Assembly: GCA_001598975.1 (NCBI GenBank)
Contig: BBXU01000446.1
Location: 1 to 64,000, forward strand
Direction: 5' to 3'
Length of the DNA: 64,000 nt
From: Parachlorella kessleri
Lineage: Eukaryota; Chlorophyta; Trebouxiophyceae; Chlorellales; Chlorellaceae
The notes beneath the pieces are model-generated. The model saw only the letters and a list, made by a program, of their open reading frames with translations. It did no database searches and was not told where the DNA came from. Made by a program: the position numbers and the translations under genes. Shown in pieces: positions 60,153 to 64,000 of the stretch; position 1 is the first letter of the stretch, and each line of letters starts with the position of its first letter.

Positions 60153-60575
60153 AAAGGCCTGTGTGGCTGTGGACGACCTTTTGAGAGTGTGTTGTAGTGC
60201 TCATCACCCGTACTTGCGCAAGATACCATCAAGGGGATGTCCAAGAGCCACAATATATGTGAGAGATTGACGGTGCTGATGGCCCTCTTTCCTGTGTTCT
60301 TGTGTTTGCCAGCCCTTCCCCCTCACGCGCTCTCAATTAACGCAGGCTGTCCCCAACTGCCCTGCTCTGCTACGTGATCTCCCTTACTGAAGGTGCTGCC
60401 CTCTCTTCCAAGGCTGCCTATGCTGGGATCCTTGGATTGCTAGCCATTGTACTTAACAGGGTCCAACGCAGCAGGCTGAGCAGGAGCGGAAACCAGCTGC
60501 AAACATGATCCCAGGCTTAACTCATCATCCCACAAAGTTACCATTGTTTGCTTTTATGCACGTGCATGGCAAAGC

Positions 60576-62555
60576 ATGACGAGCCTTCTCTCCAGGGACT
60601 GGCTTAGCTTTGGGCCACTAACTAGACGGGCAACTTTTGGGCGTGCTCCTTGCGTCCGAAGAGACAAAGGAGGTTCTCTGAGAGCACGGTGTCAAAGCGC
60701 ACAGGTGCCTGCCTGTGACATGTGCTCGACGGCACACTCCTAGCAAGCCTCTGCTGCTCGTGCCGGTACCTGCCAAGCGCTGCTTCCATGTTGCGCAGGA
60801 TGACGACTGGGTGGCTAGGAACGTGGATATCCTGCGAGCAGTGCCCCTGGTCGCTGGAGCTGTGGGAGTGAGCGGCGTTCTGGCCAACCGCATCGCTTCA
60901 GGGGTGAGCCTCACCAGTTTTTGCCCGGCTTCATCAGCAGTTTTTCTTGTGCTGGAGGTGCTGCAACTCACCCCCTGCGAGGCCTTTCTGTATGCAGATA
61001 GCACCTGTGGTGACGGCCAGCTCTTCCCAGTCACGGGCAGATGTGCTGGTGATAGTGCTTTCTGCGGTCCTGCTGCTCACCGGGCTACAGTGGCTATCCT
61101 TGAAGCCCAAGCCACCAAAGCAAGCGGAGCCAGAGGGGCACGTAGTAGCATACTTGGATGGCAGCCTGCCGCCGAGCTTGGTAGACGAGATACAATGGTG
61201 CGTCAGCTGGCTTTCCAAACAGCTGCACTTACTGCTTTGGTGCTTGTGGTGCTCCACATGTGCTCCTCGCGAAGCTGCTTGTCCCGGACCATCCTAGGGC
61301 ACTCTAGAACTACCTAGCGAACCATTGAGAATATAGTCGGTAGTAGGCTCAGCTGGGTGGCAGAGCATGCACCTCGGCGCCAGCGGGGGCGGGAGATCAT
61401 TCATGACCAAGTGCCTGCCCCGCCTTCCCCTCCCTGCAGGACATGGCGTGCACTTGCCGCATCCACCAGAGCCCGCTCCTTGACACTGTTTCACCGCGGG
61501 CGCTGCTTGGCGCAGCTTGGGGTGGCTCCTGCAGATGCTACACCGGGCTCTGCTGCGCCCGGGCCAATTTGTCAGCAAGCTATCGAAAGCGGCAGGGGCA
61601 ACTACCTCGCCAACCTGGTCCTCTTCCCAGGTAGCTGCTGTTGTTGCCCTTGGTCGGCAGCGAGACGAACCGCAGGCTCCCCTTTGCTTCAAGGGAACAG
61701 GATGCTCGGGATCATGTCCTGTTGTGCTGTCTGTCTTGTATTACTAAGGGTGGCAGGTAGTGTGAACAGAGAGGTAGGGGTGGACTGGATGCCTCGAGCC
61801 AGCAGTGTGGATGCAAACAGGTAGGCAATGGCTCCTGGCATCCCCTGGGTTACCATCATTTTGTGTGATGGAAGATCAAGCTGGGGTTTTTACATAAGCT
61901 TTGTGCCACGGCCTCCGTCCGGACTACAGCGGTCCCACAATGAATGACCCACCTATGGATGCAGGGCGCCTGGAGTTCTCTGGGTACCTGCCGCAGAACA
62001 TGCAGGCGGCCCTGGTCCAGCCGGTGGGCGAGGAGGGGGTGCTGGTGGTTGGCAGCGACACACAGCGAGGCTTCAGCCAGCTAGACCAGGTGGGTGTTTG
62101 CGCGCGCCACGGCTGTTGCCGGGCCATGAAGGTCGCCTGGCGGTGAAGGCGTAGACTCAAGGTTTTTTCGGAAGCTGTTAGGGAAGTTTAGGAGGCAAGT
62201 TCCCAAAGGCAGAAGGGGGAACAGGTTGAGGGTGATGATGGTTGCCAAAAGTTGGGCCTGTGGTGGAAGGTTGGCAAACAAGCATGCTGATGCTGACAGG
62301 GCCGAATGCAGCATCGGGTAGGTTCTAGCTTGGAATGTATCATGACGACTGGGATGCTGGAGTCGGAAGCGAGGGGCTTGGCGTGGGCCAGGTGCTTGCC
62401 AAATTTTGCACTGAGCCCTCCCAGGTTGTGGGACCAAGCTACGCTTTCAGTGTATCATCCCTTGTCAACCCTGACGGCTGCAGGCGTGGGTTGCTGCTCT
62501 TGGTGACAAGCTGGAGGTGGCCCTTGAGACGGCTTCGCCAGCCGCAAAAGCCTGA
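60576..62555 (+). CDS. CCB4: CCB4, cytochrome b6 haem ci assembly factor
   Basis: CCB1-CCB4 (System IV) attach haem ci covalently to cytochrome b6 on the stromal side of the thylakoid. The ATG at 60576 starts a transit peptide (MTSLLSRDWLSFGPLTRRAT, ending RCQSAQ). Spliced in phase, it continues DDDWVARNVDILRAVPLVAG with VSGVLANRIASG (TM 1), then IAPVVTASSSQSRADVLVIV and LSAVLLLTGLQWLSLKPKP (TM 2), then the stromal region SLPPSLVDEIQW, ARSLTLFHRGRCLAQLGVAP, AIESGRGNYLANLVLFPG, GRLEFSGYLPQNMQAALVQP, GVLVVGSDTQRGFSQLDQ and AWVAALGDKLEVALETA. The SSSQSRADVL block and the YLANL-L-PGR-EF pattern match plant CCB4. The stop is TGA at 62553-62555. Confidence 0.9.
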
Positions 62556-63312
62556 CACAGTGGTCGGTGGACATTGATTAACTGACGGTGTGCCCGAATG
62601 TAACTTGTTTAGATGGCAGGCAATGAGAAGAGAGGGGAGGTAGGGTTGAATGCTAAGGAAGCCCCCTTCCTCAAAGGAGATGTCGTAATGGGATGAAGCG
62701 AGAACGATAGATGGAAGCCTTGACTGCTCTGTTGCAAGGATGACTGCTGCGTGGCATAAACTTAAGCAGTTAGCCTTCAACTGGACACCATATGTAGTCA
62801 CTGTACGACCTTCCTTCATAGTGCGGTCTGCCAGCTCAGAGGCCACAAACATTCCTCTAGTGCCTCTCATACATCTGTACTATAAAATATGTATCCAAGA
62901 AGGAAAACATCAGTAAAATACAAGAATGAAAACATGAAACAAGTGGGGGGCATGCATCAGTTGGTGGCATAGCTGGGCAATATGCGCACAGCCTGTCATG
63001 GTGTCCTAAGCATTCCGTTTGTGGGGCAGGCCTGCAAGAGCAGGTGGGGGCCTGGTGCTCCGGCAGTAGACAGGCCAGCGAACAAACAACAAAGACTGCA
63101 GCTACTGGCCCCACGCGCACAACACACCAAACTCACAGCCGAGCGAGCACATTCACTGCTGCTCAACTGAAAAACCCCCATGGGCAAAAGTGGGACTAAC
63201 TTCTCTTCACGCACGGAGAAGGCAGGGGGCACGGCGCGCCATGTGACCAACGCTGCGTCTCTGTTCCCCCCGCACTTCCGCCAACACACGCACTCGGCAG
63301 GCAAGGGGCGCT
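62556..63312. other. Convergent intergenic region
   Basis: 757 bp without a supported exon. TGTAAC at 62599-62604, about 45 nt after the CCB4 stop, is a candidate poly(A) signal. Confidence 0.4.
62599..62604 (+). terminator. Candidate poly(A) signal TGTAAC
   Basis: Close behind the CCB4 stop codon. If used, the 3' UTR would be short. Confidence 0.3.
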
Positions 63313-64000
63313 TCACTTGCGCTCAAACACATTCCACCAGCCATGTGCGTACGGCTGGTAAGGGGCAATCCACTTCTCCTGAGGCTTCAGCTCGGTGACG
63401 GGGCCGTTAGACTTGGTCACCTCGTCCAGGCTCATCTTGCCAAGGTCCAGCTTCAGGACGCGGTCCAGGCGCAGCTTCATGAACCTGCACAAACAACCCA
63501 GCAAAAGCGCGGGTCAGACGCACGCCACCGTCCGGAGTATGCGTCCACAAAGTGGGTCCTGTGCTTGTCGCTAGCACAATCAACATGCCAAGCCCTGTGC
63601 AAGCTTGCAAAGTCGCACTTGCCAAGCTAAGGCCGGCAGCAGCAGGACGCTTTCACGCCCCCCAACCCTGAAGCATCGCAATGCTGCTGCTGTTCCTGCA
63701 ACCCCCAATGCGTGCATTCAGTCGTTCACATCTGCAAGGGGCAACTAGAGCTACAGCGCCCATGGCAGCCCCTCGGAAATCTCTGCACTCACAGGATCCA
63801 GGTGGGGTCGGTGGAAACGAGGGCCACAGCAGGCTTGCTCACGCGCTTGGCCTCCTCGGGAAACTTGGACTCCAGCCACGCAGGCTGAGACACAAGGTAA
63901 AAGTCCAGCTCCTTGTCCTGCGGCGCACCCAGGCTCACAGCGGTCTCGGGGGCAGTCGACACCACACCATGTAGCACATGGCAGGCTACACCAGCACAAA
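63313..64000 (-). CDS. Unknown conserved-looking protein, C-terminal part (cut by window edge)
   Basis: Not recognised. Two exons: 63313 to about 63484 and about 63793 to the edge. They join in phase at TWIL/FMKLRLDRVLKLDLGK. Upstream text reads VSLGAPQDKELDFYLVSQPA, then WLESKFPEEAKRVSKPAVAL. The C-terminus is SLDEVTKSNGPVTELKPQEK, then WIAPYQPYAHGWWNVFERK and TGA at 63313-63315. The dense, low-bias composition with several tryptophans suggests a folded conserved domain. The 5' end, start and any targeting signal lie outside the window. Confidence 0.65.

Larger units (their letters stand above)
59540..60575. other. Intergenic: LCIB-like 3' end and CCB4 promoter
   Basis: 1.04 kb. A candidate poly(A) word TGTAAT lies at 59618-59623, about 80 nt after the LCIB-like stop. 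A CAG-type tandem occurs at about 60108-60152. No supported exon. Confidence 0.4.

Overview
This window is nuclear DNA from a photosynthetic eukaryote, most likely a green alga (core chlorophyte; a trebouxiophyte would fit, but that is inference). The evidence is direct: GC-rich coding exons broken by many short introns with standard GT-AG (and some GC-AG) borders, no operons, and an algal/plant gene set. That set includes a plastid double-GroES co-chaperonin (CPN20), an LCIB-family CO2-concentrating protein, the CCB4 factor for cytochrome b6 haem attachment, a plant-type NAXE-PNPOx fusion, and several proteins with transit-peptide-like N-termini. No rRNA, CRISPR array, transposase or reverse transcriptase was seen. 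All gene models were spliced by eye from reading frame, homology and intron phase. Spans run from start to stop codon and include introns.

Layout: (1) 55-911, minus, weak unknown gene. (2) 1293-7477, plus, CAMTA-like transcription factor (CG-1, IPT/TIG, polyglutamine, then TPR-like helices), with a tRNA-derived SINE-like insertion in an intron. (3) 8405-10062, plus, CPN20. (4) 11048-15015, minus, NAXE-PNPOx (vitamin B6 salvage plus NAD(P)HX repair). (5) 16519-18890, plus, CRAL-TRIO/SEC14 lipid-transfer protein. (6) 20216-24022, minus, TPR protein. (7) 24313-26215, plus, YebC/TACO1. (8) 26644-27391, minus, small ubiquitin-fold protein. (9) 28259-29532, minus, Mpv17/PMP22. (10) 29896-30648, plus, calcineurin-B-like EF-hand protein. 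(11) 31058-31643, minus, unknown. (12) 31945-33930, plus, splicing factor SPF27/BCAS2. (13) 34620-36147, minus, plastid membrane protein. (14) 36512-41732, plus, GH31 glycosidase of the MYORG type. (15) 42987-44919, minus, Rab7. (16) 45224-47827, plus, plastid membrane protein with EF-hands. (17) 48389-50122, minus, GNAT acetyltransferase. (18) 50137-51580, plus, chalcone-isomerase-fold protein. (19) 52614-55213, minus, malate dehydrogenase. (20) 56181-59539, plus, LCIB family. (21) 60576-62555, plus, CCB4. (22) 63313 to the right edge, minus, unknown.

The genes nearly alternate in strand, giving divergent promoter regions of about 290-370 bp (one of only 14 bp) and convergent 3' ends. They do not form a pathway cluster, though many are plastid functions: protein folding, carbon concentration, cytochrome b6f assembly and two uncharacterised membrane proteins. 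The most unusual items are the CAMTA-like protein with TPR-like helices where ankyrin and IQ repeats are expected, the SINE-like insertion with a 41-bp flanking duplication that copies a splice donor, five GC-AG introns, and the nearly overlapping GNAT/chalcone-isomerase start codons.
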